Positions 8,256 through 16,848 of a DNA stretch of 51,718 bases are shown in pieces. Source of the stretch: an uncultured Bacteroidia bacterium (lineage in GTDB: Bacteria > Bacteroidota > Bacteroidia > Bacteroidales > F082); contig CADAVB010000006.1 of NCBI GenBank assembly GCA_902791165.1, positions 1 to 51,718 of the forward strand, given 5' to 3'. The translations under genes and the position numbers were made by a program. How positions within the stretch are numbered: position 1 is the first letter of the stretch; the number at the start of each line of letters is the position of its first letter. The notes below the pieces were generated by a model. That model worked only from the letters and a program-made list of their open reading frames with translations, was not told the origin of the DNA and searched no databases.

Positions 8256-8263
8256 TATCTTTG
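8256..8263 (+). promoter_or_regulatory. Bacteroidota -7 promoter element for fba
   Basis: TATCTTTG matches TAnnTTTG and lies 44 bases before the fba ATG. Confidence 0.65.
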
Positions 8264-8306
8264 CCACACTTCAACAATTAAACAAACAACAATTAAACAT
8301 CATAAA

Positions 8307-9314
8307 ATGATTAGCTACAAAGAATTAGGGCTCGTGAACACCCGTAAAATGTTCGCCAAGGCTGTCGATGGCGGCTATGCCATCCCCGCCTTCAATTTCA
8401 ACAATATGGAACAGATGCAGGCCATCATCATGGCGGCAGTCGAGACCAAGTCGCCCGTCATCCTGCAAGTGTCGAAAGGCGCACGCAACTACGCCAACCA
8501 GACCTTGCTGCGCTACATGGCCCAAGGTGCGGTGGAATACGCCAAGGAACTCGGTTGCGCCCATCCTGAAATCGTGCTCCACCTCGACCACGGCGACAGC
8601 TTCGAGACCTGCAAGAGCTGCATCGACATGGGCTTTTCGTCGGTGATGATCGACGGCTCTGCCCTGCCCTACGACGAGAACGTGGCCCTCACGAAGAAAG
8701 TCGTGGACTATGCCCATCAGCACGACGTGACCGTGGAAGGCGAACTCGGCGTGTTGGCCGGCGTGGAAGACGAAGTGGTGGCCGAAGAAAGCCACTACAC
8801 CAAGCCCGAGGAAGTCATCGACTTCGTGACCAAGACCGGCGTGGACAGCTTGGCCATCAGCATCGGCACCTCGCACGGCGCCTACAAATTTACGCCCGAG
8901 CAATGCACCGTCGATCCCGCCACGGGTCGCCTTGTGCCGCCTCCGTTGGCTTTCGACGTGCTCGAAGCCATCGAGAAGAAACTGCCTGGCTTCCCCATCG
9001 TGCTGCATGGCTCGTCGTCGGTGCCGCAAGACGAGGTCGATACCATTAATAAATATGGTGGTGCGCTGAAGGCCGCCGTGGGCATCCCCGAGGAGCAGCT
9101 GAGAAAAGCCTCGAAATCGGCCGTCTGCAAGATCAACATCGACAGCGACAGCCGCTTGGCCATGACTGCAGCCATCCGCAAGGCCTTCGCCGAGAAGCCC
9201 GCCGAGTTCGACCCGCGCAAGTACCTCGGTCCCGCCCGCGACAGCATGAAGAAACTCTACGAACACAAGATTATTAATGTGTTAGGCTCGAATGACAAAC
9301 TGGAAAACGCATAA
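8307..9314 (+). CDS. fba: Class II fructose-bisphosphate aldolase
   Basis: A 335-residue zinc-dependent aldolase. It interconverts fructose 1,6-bisphosphate with glyceraldehyde 3-phosphate and dihydroxyacetone phosphate in glycolysis and gluconeogenesis. Zinc-site and catalytic signatures are visible: HLDHGDSFE, VEGELGVLAG (with the class II Glu), SIGTSHGAYK and VLHGSSSVP. The start is the ATG giving MISYKELGLVNTRKMF, because it follows the promoter at 8256 by a normal leader. The open frame extends further upstream into the terminator repeat but cannot be coding there. The next two genes may be co-transcribed. Confidence 0.95.
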   Translation: MISYKELGLVNTRKMFAKAVDGGYAIPAFNFNNMEQMQAIIMAAVETKSPVILQVSKGARNYANQTLLRYMAQGAVEYAKELGCAHPEIVLHLDHGDSFETCKSCIDMGFSSVMIDGSALPYDENVALTKKVVDYAHQHDVTVEGELGVLAGVEDEVVAEESHYTKPEEVIDFVTKTGVDSLAISIGTSHGAYKFTPEQCTVDPATGRLVPPPLAFDVLEAIEKKLPGFPIVLHGSSSVPQDEVDTINKYGGALKAAVGIPEEQLRKASKSAVCKINIDSDSRLAMTAAIRKAFAEKPAEFDPRKYLGPARDSMKKLYEHKIINVLGSNDKLENA

Positions 9315-9344
9315 ATCTTGAAGATTCAGAACGACTTCACTACC

Positions 9345-9647
9345 ATGTTCAACCGAGGCAAGAAAGGTGTTGCGACATTCATCGCGGGCTTGATTGTTTA
9401 TTCCGTTATCGTTTTCGTTTCGGGACTTATCACCTCGCTATGGGGAAAAACGACATTCGATTGGAAGGCATATTTGCGCGTGATAGCCGTCATGGCCGCC
9501 GTCGTTTCGGTGTTTTATGCCATCACGCGGCTTCTCGCTTTCCGCACCAAGTTGTTCCCGAAAGTTCAGAACCGCGAAGGACTACACGGCGTAAGTTTTA
9601 TCTTTCTGATTGTCCTTGCTATTATTTTGACGTTTGTTATTCTCTAA
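9345..9647 (+). CDS. Small integral membrane protein, unknown function
   Basis: About 100 residues with three strongly hydrophobic segments (FIAGLIVYSVIVFVSGL, VIAVMAAVVSVFYAI and a C-terminal FIFLIVLAIILTFVIL) and a basic N-terminus (MFNRGKKG). A TTG at 9318, three bases after the fba stop, would add nine residues and is an alternative start. It lies between fba and purB on the same strand. No family is recognised. Confidence 0.6.
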   Translation: MFNRGKKGVATFIAGLIVYSVIVFVSGLITSLWGKTTFDWKAYLRVIAVMAAVVSVFYAITRLLAFRTKLFPKVQNREGLHGVSFIFLIVLAIILTFVIL

Positions 9648-9662
9648 AACACATTTAACACC

Positions 9663-11009
9663 ATGAATCTGACTTCTTTATCAGCCATATCGCCCATCGA
9701 CGGGCGCTATCGTTCCAAGACCGCCGAGTTGGACGACTTTTTCTCCGAATTTGCCCTCATCCGCTACCGCGTGATGGTCGAAGTGGAGTATTACATCGCC
9801 TTGTGCGAACTGCCTCTGCCGCAGTTGGAAAACTTTGATGGCGATTATGACGACCTCCGCGCCATCTATGAGGAGTTCCAAACAGAAGACGCTCTGGAAA
9901 TCAAGGAGATAGAAAAAGAGACCAACCACGACGTGAAAGCCGTGGAATACTTCCTGAAACGCCGCTTCGACGAACTCGGCCTCACCGAATTCAAGGAGTT
10001 TCTGCACTTCGGCCTCACCTCGCAGGACATCAACAACACCGCCGTGCCGCTCTCAATGATGGATGCGCACAAACTCGTGGTGAAGCCCGCCTTGGAAGAC
10101 CTTATCGAGAAATTGAAAGGCATGGCCGAGGAATGGCGCGACATCCCGATGCTGGCCAAGACCCACGGTCAGCCCGCCAGCCCCACGCATTTGGGCAAGG
10201 AAATCTACGTCTTCGTGGAGCGCCTCAACGACCAACTGAAGATGCTCAACAACGTGCCTTTCACGGCCAAGTTCGGCGGCGCCACGGGCAACATGAACGC
10301 CCACAAGGTGGCCTACCCCGACATCGACTGGCCCGCCTTTGCGAAAAAGTTTGTGGAGAAGAGCCTGAAACTCAAGCGACAGCAGACCACCACACAGATT
10401 GAGCATTACGACTACATGGCCGCCTACTTCGATGCCCTGCGCCGCGTGAACACCATCTTGATCGACCTCTCGCGCGACATTTGGCTCTATGTGTCGATGG
10501 AATACTTCAAGCAGAAGATCAAGGCGGGCGAAGTCGGCTCGTCGGCGATGCCCCACAAGGTGAACCCCATCGATTTCGAGAACGCCGAAGGCAATCTCGG
10601 CATGGCCAACGCCGTGCTCACTTTCCTCAGTACCAAACTGCCCATCAGCCGCCTCCAGCGCGACCTCACCGACTCCACCGTCACCCGCAACATCGGCGTG
10701 CCGATTGCCCACACGCTTATTGCGCTCAAGTCGCTGATGAAGGGTTTGGACAAGCTCTTGCTCAACGAAGACAAGCTCCGCCAAGACCTGCAACAAAACT
10801 ACGCCGTGGTGGCCGAAGCCATACAGACCATCCTCCGCCGCGAACAGGTGGAAGGTGCCTACGAACTGCTGAAAGGCCTCACCCGAACCAACAAACACAT
10901 CGACAAAGAGGCCATTGACGAGTTCATCAAAGGATTGCCGGTGAGCAAGGAAATCAAGATGGAGCTGATGGCCATTACGCCGGAGAATTATACAGGATAC
11001 AATTATTGA
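9663..11009 (+). CDS. purB: Adenylosuccinate lyase
   Basis: A 448-residue member of the fumarase/aspartase superfamily. It cleaves SAICAR to AICAR and adenylosuccinate to AMP, releasing fumarate, in purine synthesis. The N-terminus LSAISPIDGRYRSK is typical of PurB. The family signature loop with the catalytic Ser is seen as GSSAMPHKVNPIDFENAEGN. The catalytic His region is KTHGQPASPTHLG, and FLHFGLTSQDINNTA is also conserved. Codon use is GC-rich, consistent with a well-expressed housekeeping gene. It is followed after 35 bases by the ABC exporter gene. Confidence 0.95.
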   Translation: MNLTSLSAISPIDGRYRSKTAELDDFFSEFALIRYRVMVEVEYYIALCELPLPQLENFDGDYDDLRAIYEEFQTEDALEIKEIEKETNHDVKAVEYFLKRRFDELGLTEFKEFLHFGLTSQDINNTAVPLSMMDAHKLVVKPALEDLIEKLKGMAEEWRDIPMLAKTHGQPASPTHLGKEIYVFVERLNDQLKMLNNVPFTAKFGGATGNMNAHKVAYPDIDWPAFAKKFVEKSLKLKRQQTTTQIEHYDYMAAYFDALRRVNTILIDLSRDIWLYVSMEYFKQKIKAGEVGSSAMPHKVNPIDFENAEGNLGMANAVLTFLSTKLPISRLQRDLTDSTVTRNIGVPIAHTLIALKSLMKGLDKLLLNEDKLRQDLQQNYAVVAEAIQTILRREQVEGAYELLKGLTRTNKHIDKEAIDEFIKGLPVSKEIKMELMAITPENYTGYNY

Positions 11010-11044
11010 GCGAAAACCGCGTTTGAGATAGCAAACCAAAGCCT

Positions 11045-12877
11045 ATGGCCAAGCAAAAGACTTTTTCCCGCGTCCTAACCTACGTCAAGCCCTATTGGGG
11101 CAGCATCGTCCTGAATTTGGTCTTCAACCTGATCACCATTTTCTTCTCGCTGTTCAGCTTCGCCTTGGTCGGGCCGTTCCTCACCTTGTTATTCAAGGAA
11201 GGCGCGGTGGAAGTTGTGGCCAAACCCGAATTCTCTTTCACCTCAGATTACTTGATGGGCTACCTCAACTGGTTCATGAGCAGCCTCATTACCGAAGGAG
11301 GCAAATACCATGCGTTGGTGTTCATGTGTTTGTTGCTCCTTGCGGCTTTTTTCTTCCGCAATCTGGGCCGATTCTTCGCCTGTTATTTCATGGCTAACGT
11401 GCGCGTGGGGGCAGTCCACGACCTGCGCCGCGACGTGTATAACAAAATCCTCATCCTGCCGCTGTCTTTCTACCACAGCCGCAAGAAAGGCGACACTTTG
11501 GCCCGTATCACAACTGATGTTCAGGAAGTTGAGGTCTCGATTTTGAACTATCTTGAAATGCTTATCAAAGACCCGCTGACCATCTTGTTTTTCTTCCTCT
11601 TCATGGTGACCTTAAGCCCAAAACTGACTCTTTTCGTGCTGATTGTCTTGCCTTTGGCGGGTCTGATTATCGGCAAGGTCGGAAAGATACTGAAAAAGGA
11701 ATCCAAGGAAGGCCAAAACAAGCTGGCTGGCATCATTTCCACTGTGGAGGAAACCATTTCTGGATTGCGTATTATCAAGGCTTTCAACGCTTTGCACTAT
11801 TCAAGCGACAAGTTTGAGGAGCAAAACAGCGACTACACCAAGGTGCTTCGCGGCATCCACCGCAAGCGCGACATGAGTTCGCCGATGAGCGAGTTCCTCT
11901 CGTCGGCGGTGGTGATTCTCGTGCTGTGGTTTGGCGGCAAGCTCATCCTCGGCGGCGACAACCATATCGACGCGGGCAGCTTCATCAGTTATATCGTTGT
12001 GTTTTCGCAGATTATCTCCCCTGCCAAGTCTTTTTCACAAGGCTACTACAATGTACAGAAAGGCATTGCCTCAGCAGAAAGGATTTTTGAGATTTTGGAT
12101 GCCGAAGAGGTGATTACAGAGAAAGAAAACGCACTGGAAATCAAGGATTTCAACGACTGCATCGAATACAAGGATGTGCATTTCAGCTATGGCAAGGACG
12201 AGGTGCTGAAAGGCATTGATTTGAAGATTCCGAAAGGTAAGTTCGTCGCCCTTGTTGGCGAGAGCGGTGGCGGCAAATCCACTATGGCCGACCTTTTGCC
12301 GCGCTTCTATGAAGTCGGCGGAGGCGCGGTTTGCATCGACGGGCGCGACATCCGCGACTACAAAATCAGCGACCTTCGCGGCCTGATGGGCATCGTTTCG
12401 CAAGACACCATCCTCTTCAATGACACCGTATTTAACAATATCGCCTTCGGCATGGAAAACATATCGAAGGAAAAGGTCATTGAGGCGGCCAAAATCGCCA
12501 ATGCGCATGAGTTCATCATGGAGTTGGAGCGTGGCTACGACACCCTCATCGGCGACCGTGGCATGAACCTCAGCGGTGGCCAGCGGCAGCGTTTGAGCAT
12601 CGCCCGCGCCGTGCTGAAAAACCCACCTATATTAATATTGGACGAGGCCACTTCTTCCTTAGACACTGAAAGCGAGCGACTGGTGCAAGATGCCTTGTCA
12701 AAGGTGATGAGCCAGCGCACTTCCATTGTCATCGCCCACCGCCTGTCCACCATCCAATATGCCGACGAAATCGTGGTGCTGCAAAAAGGCCAAATCATCG
12801 AGCGCGGAAAGCACGACGAGTTGATTGCCTTGGGCGGCGTTTACAAGAAACTGTCAGATTTGCAGTCGATTGGATAA
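11045..12877 (+). CDS. MsbA-like ABC exporter (fused membrane and ATPase domains)
   Basis: A 610-residue half-transporter. The N-terminal ~330 residues hold six membrane helices. The C-terminal ATPase has Walker A GESGGGKST (about residue 405), the ABC signature LSGGQRQRLSIARA (about 509), Walker B ILILDEATSSLD (about 530-541) and the H-loop IAHRLST. The layout fits the lipid/multidrug exporter class that includes MsbA, the flippase for lipid A-core. It would act as a homodimer in the inner membrane. A lipid A role is likely in a Gram-negative cell, but a multidrug or peptide exporter cannot be excluded. Confidence 0.85.
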   Translation: MAKQKTFSRVLTYVKPYWGSIVLNLVFNLITIFFSLFSFALVGPFLTLLFKEGAVEVVAKPEFSFTSDYLMGYLNWFMSSLITEGGKYHALVFMCLLLLAAFFFRNLGRFFACYFMANVRVGAVHDLRRDVYNKILILPLSFYHSRKKGDTLARITTDVQEVEVSILNYLEMLIKDPLTILFFFLFMVTLSPKLTLFVLIVLPLAGLIIGKVGKILKKESKEGQNKLAGIISTVEETISGLRIIKAFNALHYSSDKFEEQNSDYTKVLRGIHRKRDMSSPMSEFLSSAVVILVLWFGGKLILGGDNHIDAGSFISYIVVFSQIISPAKSFSQGYYNVQKGIASAERIFEILDAEEVITEKENALEIKDFNDCIEYKDVHFSYGKDEVLKGIDLKIPKGKFVALVGESGGGKSTMADLLPRFYEVGGGAVCIDGRDIRDYKISDLRGLMGIVSQDTILFNDTVFNNIAFGMENISKEKVIEAAKIANAHEFIMELERGYDTLIGDRGMNLSGGQRQRLSIARAVLKNPPILILDEATSSLDTESERLVQDALSKVMSQRTSIVIAHRLSTIQYADEIVVLQKGQIIERGKHDELIALGGVYKKLSDLQSIG

Positions 12878-12973
12878 GCGGGCAAAAATAGCCGCATTTT
12901 TCACGCGGAATCAAAAAAATCCGTATTTTAGCCGATTGAAACAATTGAATCATCAACAATAAAAGCACAAATT

Positions 12974-14443
12974 ATGAGCACTATCAAAGACTTGGAACCG
13001 AATGGCGTGTGGAAAAATTTCTACAGCTTGACGCAAATTCCGCGCCCATCGAAGAAAGAAGCAAAGGTCATCGCCTTCATGAAACAATGGGGCGCCGACC
13101 ACGGATTAGAAACCATCGTTGAGGAGTGTGGCAACGTCATCATGCGCAAGCCCGCCACACCCGGCATGGAAAACCGCAAGGGTGTCATCCTGCAAGCCCA
13201 CTTAGACATGGTGCCGCAGAAGAACGCCGACAAGGTGCACGACTTCGAGAACGACCCGATTGAAACCCAAATCGTGGACGGCTGGGTGAAGGCCAACGGC
13301 ACCACCCTCGGCGCCGACAACGGCATCGGAGCCGCTGCAGCGATGGCCGTATTAGAAGCCACTGATTTACAGCACGGTCCGATTGAGGCCCTCTTCACCA
13401 TCGACGAGGAAACCGGCATGACGGGTGCCAACAAACTACAACCCGGACTGCTGCAAGGCGACATCCTCATGAACATGGACTCCGAGACCGAAGGCGAACT
13501 CTACGTGGGTTGCGCCGGCGGCATCGACAACATCGGAACGTGGACACCTAAGTTTGAAAACGTTCCCGCTGACATGACGGCTTATCGACTGTTTGTCAAG
13601 GGATTGAAGGGCGGTCACTCGGGCATGGACATCAACTTAGGTCGCGGCAACGCCAACAAGGTGCTGAACGCCATGCTGCTGATGGCAGCCGAGAAATACG
13701 GCCTGCGCTTGGCCACCATCGACGGAGGCAGTCTGCGCAACGCCATCCCGAGAGAAGCCGAAGCCATCGTGGTCGTCCCGACCGCAAAGAAAGAAGAGTT
13801 TGAGAAGTTCGCCGCTGAATATGAAGCCATTGCGAAGGAAGAATTTGCCCAAACCGAACCCGAGTTGGCCATCCTCTGCGAAGCCGCCGAGATGCCCAAA
13901 CAAGTCATCGACGTGAAAACCCAGGACAATATGTTCACCGCCATCGCCCGCTACCCCAACGGCGTGATTGCCATGTCGGAAGACTTTGAAGGCACCACCG
14001 AGACCTCCAGCAACCTTGCCACCATCAAGATGGAAAATGGCAAGATTGTGAGCGCCTCGCTGACCCGCAGCCTCGCCGACGCGGCCAAGGAAAAACTCGC
14101 CGAACAGATTCGCAAGAACCTCACCGACAACGGCGCTGAAGCCTATTCCACAGGCGATTACCCAGGCTGGAAACCCAACATCAACTCGCCCATCCTCAAC
14201 CTGATGAAGGAAACCTACAAGGCCAAGTTCGGCAAAGAGCCTAAGGTGATGGTCATCCACGCCGGCTTGGAGTGCGGCATCCTCGGCTCGAAGTACCCGC
14301 ATTGGGACATGGTGAGCTTTGGCCCGACCTTGGTGCACCCGCACTCGCCCGACGAAGCCCTTTTCATCGAGAGCGTACAGCCCTTCTGGGACTTCGTGGT
14401 CGAAACCTTGAAGAACATTCCCGAAAAGGAAGTTATTGCGTAA
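12974..14443 (+). CDS. pepD: Aminoacyl-histidine dipeptidase (M20 family)
   Basis: A 489-residue M20C peptidase, PepD-like (Xaa-His dipeptidase/carnosinase type), a di-zinc enzyme that cleaves dipeptides in the cytoplasm. Metal-site motifs are visible: QAHLDMVPQKN, GADNGIGAAAAMAVLE, TIDEETGMTGANKL and, near the C-terminus, HAGLECGILGSKYP with a late VHPHSPDE His. There is no signal peptide. The length fits the family (~485 residues). A strong terminator follows at 14466. Confidence 0.93.
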   Translation: MSTIKDLEPNGVWKNFYSLTQIPRPSKKEAKVIAFMKQWGADHGLETIVEECGNVIMRKPATPGMENRKGVILQAHLDMVPQKNADKVHDFENDPIETQIVDGWVKANGTTLGADNGIGAAAAMAVLEATDLQHGPIEALFTIDEETGMTGANKLQPGLLQGDILMNMDSETEGELYVGCAGGIDNIGTWTPKFENVPADMTAYRLFVKGLKGGHSGMDINLGRGNANKVLNAMLLMAAEKYGLRLATIDGGSLRNAIPREAEAIVVVPTAKKEEFEKFAAEYEAIAKEEFAQTEPELAILCEAAEMPKQVIDVKTQDNMFTAIARYPNGVIAMSEDFEGTTETSSNLATIKMENGKIVSASLTRSLADAAKEKLAEQIRKNLTDNGAEAYSTGDYPGWKPNINSPILNLMKETYKAKFGKEPKVMVIHAGLECGILGSKYPHWDMVSFGPTLVHPHSPDEALFIESVQPFWDFVVETLKNIPEKEVIA

Positions 14444-14465
14444 ATAATTCATAATCAATAAATTG

Positions 14466-14500
14466 AAAAAGACGGAATCCATAGGGGTTTCGTCTTTTTT
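14466..14500 (+). terminator. Rho-independent terminator after pepD
   Basis: AAAAAGACG and CGTCTTTTTT arms enclose a short loop, followed by a T-rich run (TTTTTTATTTTTTT). Confidence 0.8.
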
Positions 14501-14541
14501 ATTTTTTTCAAGAAAAAAGTTGGAGCTATTGAAAAAATGCG

Positions 14542-14549
14542 TACTTTTG
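14542..14549 (+). promoter_or_regulatory. Bacteroidota -7 promoter element for rpmH
   Basis: TACTTTTG matches TAnnTTTG. A TTG at 14519 is a possible -33 box. The leader is about 50 bases. Confidence 0.7.
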
Positions 14550-14601
14550 CAGTCCCAAAATAAGGGATTTTATAGAGAAATAACAACAAACAGATACAGA
14601 G

Positions 14602-14748
14602 ATGAAGCGCACTTATCAACCTTCGAACAGAAAACGTAGAAACAAACACGGTTTCAGAGAAAGAATGTCAACGGCTAACGGCCGCAAGGTTTTGGCCCGC
14701 AGAAGAGCCAAAGGCAGAAAGAAACTTACCGTCTCTGACGAGTATTAA
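14602..14748 (+). CDS. rpmH: 50S ribosomal protein L34
   Basis: A 48-residue very basic protein starting [18 protein letters not shown] and continuing [20 protein letters not shown], which is the L34 pattern. It is a structural component of the large ribosomal subunit. It stands alone with its own promoter. The usual neighbours rnpA and dnaA are absent, which is common in Bacteroidota. Confidence 0.97.
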   Translation: MKRTYQPSNRKRRNKHGFRERMSTANGRKVLARRRAKGRKKLTVSDEY

Positions 14749-14752
14749 ACTC

Positions 14753-14831
14753 ATTCCGTGAAAACGGAATCAGAAGCCGTTATATTTCTTTTTAAGGTAA
14801 CGAAGGCGACCCACTTGGGAATCGCCTTTTG
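14753..14831 (+). terminator. Hairpins and terminator after rpmH
   Basis: Four bases after the rpmH stop is a perfect hairpin with a GAAA tetraloop (ATTCCGT-GAAA-ACGGAAT, 14753-14770) and no T run. It is followed by a second hairpin with AAGGCGA and TCGCCTT arms (14803-14828) and a short T run. The second is the likelier termination site. The first may protect the mRNA 3' end. Confidence 0.65.
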
Positions 14832-14839
14832 TTGTTTAT

Positions 14840-14919
14840 GTCATTGCGAGCGAAGCGAAGCAATCCAAAAAAAACATAATTACTCTCTGGATTGCTTCGT
14901 CATTTTTCCTCGCAATGAC
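14840..14919. repeat. Long inverted repeat of the GTCATTGCGAG...AAGCAATCC type
   Basis: The left arm (14840-14866) begins GTCATTGCGAG and ends CGAAGCAATCC. The right arm (14889-14919) is its inverse, with a 5-base insertion of different sequence in the middle. The ~22-base spacer is A-rich. Sequences of this kind are widespread interspersed palindromes in many bacterial genomes. It lies between convergent rpmH and the methyltransferase gene. Confidence 0.75.
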
Positions 14920-14931
14920 GTATCCGAATGA

Positions 14932-15699
14932 CTATTTGCTAACAACATAAATAATCTCCTCTCCCCTGCGCGCCAACTGCATCCGCTCGCGCTGTTGGTC
15001 AGAAATCTCATAGAAAATCCTGTCTTCCGTCACTTGGAAACCTGCCCTGCGCAGCACCTCGGCATAGTCGCGGCCAAACTGGCGCACATGGTCGTATTGT
15101 CCAAACAAGCGCTCGCGTTCTTTCGGGTCGGTGATACTCGGGGCTTCAAAAGTATCCACATCAGGATTGATAGGTACGAGGAGAATCGCCCAACCGCCAG
15201 GCTTCAAGATGCGTTTGATTTCCGAAAAAGCCTTGTTTACATCATTGACGTGCTCCAAAACATGGTTGCAAATGACCATGTCGTAGGTATCGCTCGGCTG
15301 GTCGATGGCCGAAACATCAAGATGCAGGTCAGCAATGGGCGAATCAAGGTCGGCGGTGGTGTAATCAAGGTTTTTCAAGGCACGGAAACGCTTCAAAAAC
15401 GGCTGCTCGGGCGCAAAATGCAGCACTTTCAGTGGCGCGGTGAAAAAATCCGTTTTCTCGTTCAGATAAAGCCAAAGCAAACGATGACGTTCCAACGACA
15501 AACATTTGGGGCACAGACGGTTATCCATCGCCTTGCCATAGCCGTAGGGCAAAAACTTGCGGAAATGACCGCCGCAAATGGGACATTCCACCTTGTTTCC
15601 GATATAAAACGGCCGCACTAAAAGGCTAAACAAATAACTCAGTTTGATGAGCCATTGGCGGGGGAAGATTTTGGTAAAGAGGGAAATTAACTTCTTCAT
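14932..15699 (-). CDS. SAM-dependent methyltransferase with N-terminal zinc ribbon
   Basis: A 255-residue protein. Residues ~38-65 carry two CxxC knuckles (CPICGGH and LCPKCLSLERHR), a likely zinc ribbon. The rest is a class I methyltransferase of the Methyltransf_11 type, with VLHFAPEQ as a modified motif I, a TTADLD segment, DMVICNHVLEHV and LKPGGWAILLVP. Family members often modify sugars or lipids of surface glycans. It is the last gene of the minus-strand heptose operon, 15 bases after the glycosyltransferase, so O-methylation of the heptose-containing glycan is a reasonable inference. The substrate is not shown by the sequence. Confidence 0.8.
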   Translation of the reverse strand: MKKLISLFTKIFPRQWLIKLSYLFSLLVRPFYIGNKVECPICGGHFRKFLPYGYGKAMDNRLCPKCLSLERHRLLWLYLNEKTDFFTAPLKVLHFAPEQPFLKRFRALKNLDYTTADLDSPIADLHLDVSAIDQPSDTYDMVICNHVLEHVNDVNKAFSEIKRILKPGGWAILLVPINPDVDTFEAPSITDPKERERLFGQYDHVRQFGRDYAEVLRRAGFQVTEDRIFYEISDQQRERMQLARRGEEIIYVVSK

Positions 15700-15714
15700 T
15701 ATTACTTTGTTATC

Positions 15715-16848
15715 TTATTTTACAACAGCTTCGATGGTTTCCACCATGCGTTTCCAAGAATACTTTTTCTTTTCGGCAGCCATGTTTTTCTCGAATTCAC
15801 TGGCACGCGAGTTTTCGTAGAAATCGACCAAAGCGTCGGCAATGGCCGTGGGATTGGGTTGGGTCACATAGCCCACCACCCCGTTGGGAACAATCTCTTT
15901 CAGCCCGCCCACATCAGTCACCAGCATCGGCTTCTCGAAATGGTAAGCTATTTGGGTCACACCACTTTGCGTGGCTGATTTGTAAGGCTGCACCACGATG
16001 TCGGCCACGTTGAAATAATACCTCACCTCACTGTCAGGCACAAATTGGCTTCGCCAAACCAACTGGTCGGAAATCCCTAATTGTTGCTCCAATTCATGAT
16101 ACTGCTCACCGTTGTTGTAAAACTCACCAGCGACAATCAGCTTCACCTTCATCTGTTTAAGCCTTTCATCGCTCATGGCCTTCAACAACAAATCCAGGCC
16201 CTTGTAGTCACGTATAATGCCGAAAAACAGCATATAACGAGTGTCGGCCTCAAGATGGAAAAAGCGCAACGCCTCTTCCCTGCCCACCTTCTCACCAAAA
16301 TTGTCGTACAATGGATGAGGACAAAACAGAACTTTTTCCTCTACATCAAAGCTTTTGGCATCTTCAAGCACCGACTTCGACATGGTTACTCCACCGTCAA
16401 TCGATTTAAGGAAGTACGACGCAAGCAGCCTGTCCGCAAAGCCCTTCTCGTGAGGAATGATATTGTCGAGAATGCTTACCACCCTCGTCTTCTTGTTTTT
16501 TCGGGCCAGTCGGGACACAACGCCATGCGAAGGTGCCATGTAGGGAATCCAAAAGCGCATCACTACAATGTCGGCTTGTGCCTTTCGAAGTCTGCGTCCC
16601 ACCTTCAGCCAGTTGAAAGGGTTCACCGAATTCAACTCGCGCCGAATGACAAGTCCTTGGGGTGCTGGCTCAGTAGAAAACTGAGTCTTGCCTGGAAACA
16701 GGAAATTGGGATACTGAACCGTAAACGTCCAAATCTCAACCTCATAGCCATTTTCTTGGAAACTTTTGGCCAAATGTTCATTATACACAGCCAATCCCCC
16801 ACGAAAAGGATGCGCCGTACCTACCAATATCATTTTCTTTTTGTCCAT
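15715..16848 (-). CDS. Glycosyltransferase, GT4-like
   Basis: A 377-residue GT-B fold glycosyltransferase. The N-terminal half begins MILVGTAHPFRGGLAVYNEHLA, the acceptor-side glycine-rich loop. The C-terminal nucleotide-sugar half contains YMLFFGIIRDYKGLDLLLKA, IVAGEFYNNGE and the E-x7-E-like region QSGVTQIAYHFEKPMLVTDVG. There is no signal peptide, so it acts at the cytoplasmic face of the inner membrane. It overlaps the gmhB-hddC gene by 19 bases. Transfer of heptose from GDP-heptose is plausible from position but not proven. Confidence 0.85.
   Translation of the reverse strand: MDKKKMILVGTAHPFRGGLAVYNEHLAKSFQENGYEVEIWTFTVQYPNFLFPGKTQFSTEPAPQGLVIRRELNSVNPFNWLKVGRRLRKAQADIVVMRFWIPYMAPSHGVVSRLARKNKKTRVVSILDNIIPHEKGFADRLLASYFLKSIDGGVTMSKSVLEDAKSFDVEEKVLFCPHPLYDNFGEKVGREEALRFFHLEADTRYMLFFGIIRDYKGLDLLLKAMSDERLKQMKVKLIVAGEFYNNGEQYHELEQQLGISDQLVWRSQFVPDSEVRYYFNVADIVVQPYKSATQSGVTQIAYHFEKPMLVTDVGGLKEIVPNGVVGYVTQPNPTAIADALVDFYENSRASEFEKNMAAEKKKYSWKRMVETIEAVVK

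Noticed and set aside
8220-8306. N-terminal extension of the aldolase
   Set aside because: The frame is open, but it contains a terminator hairpin and the promoter element, and the family starts at MISYKELGL.
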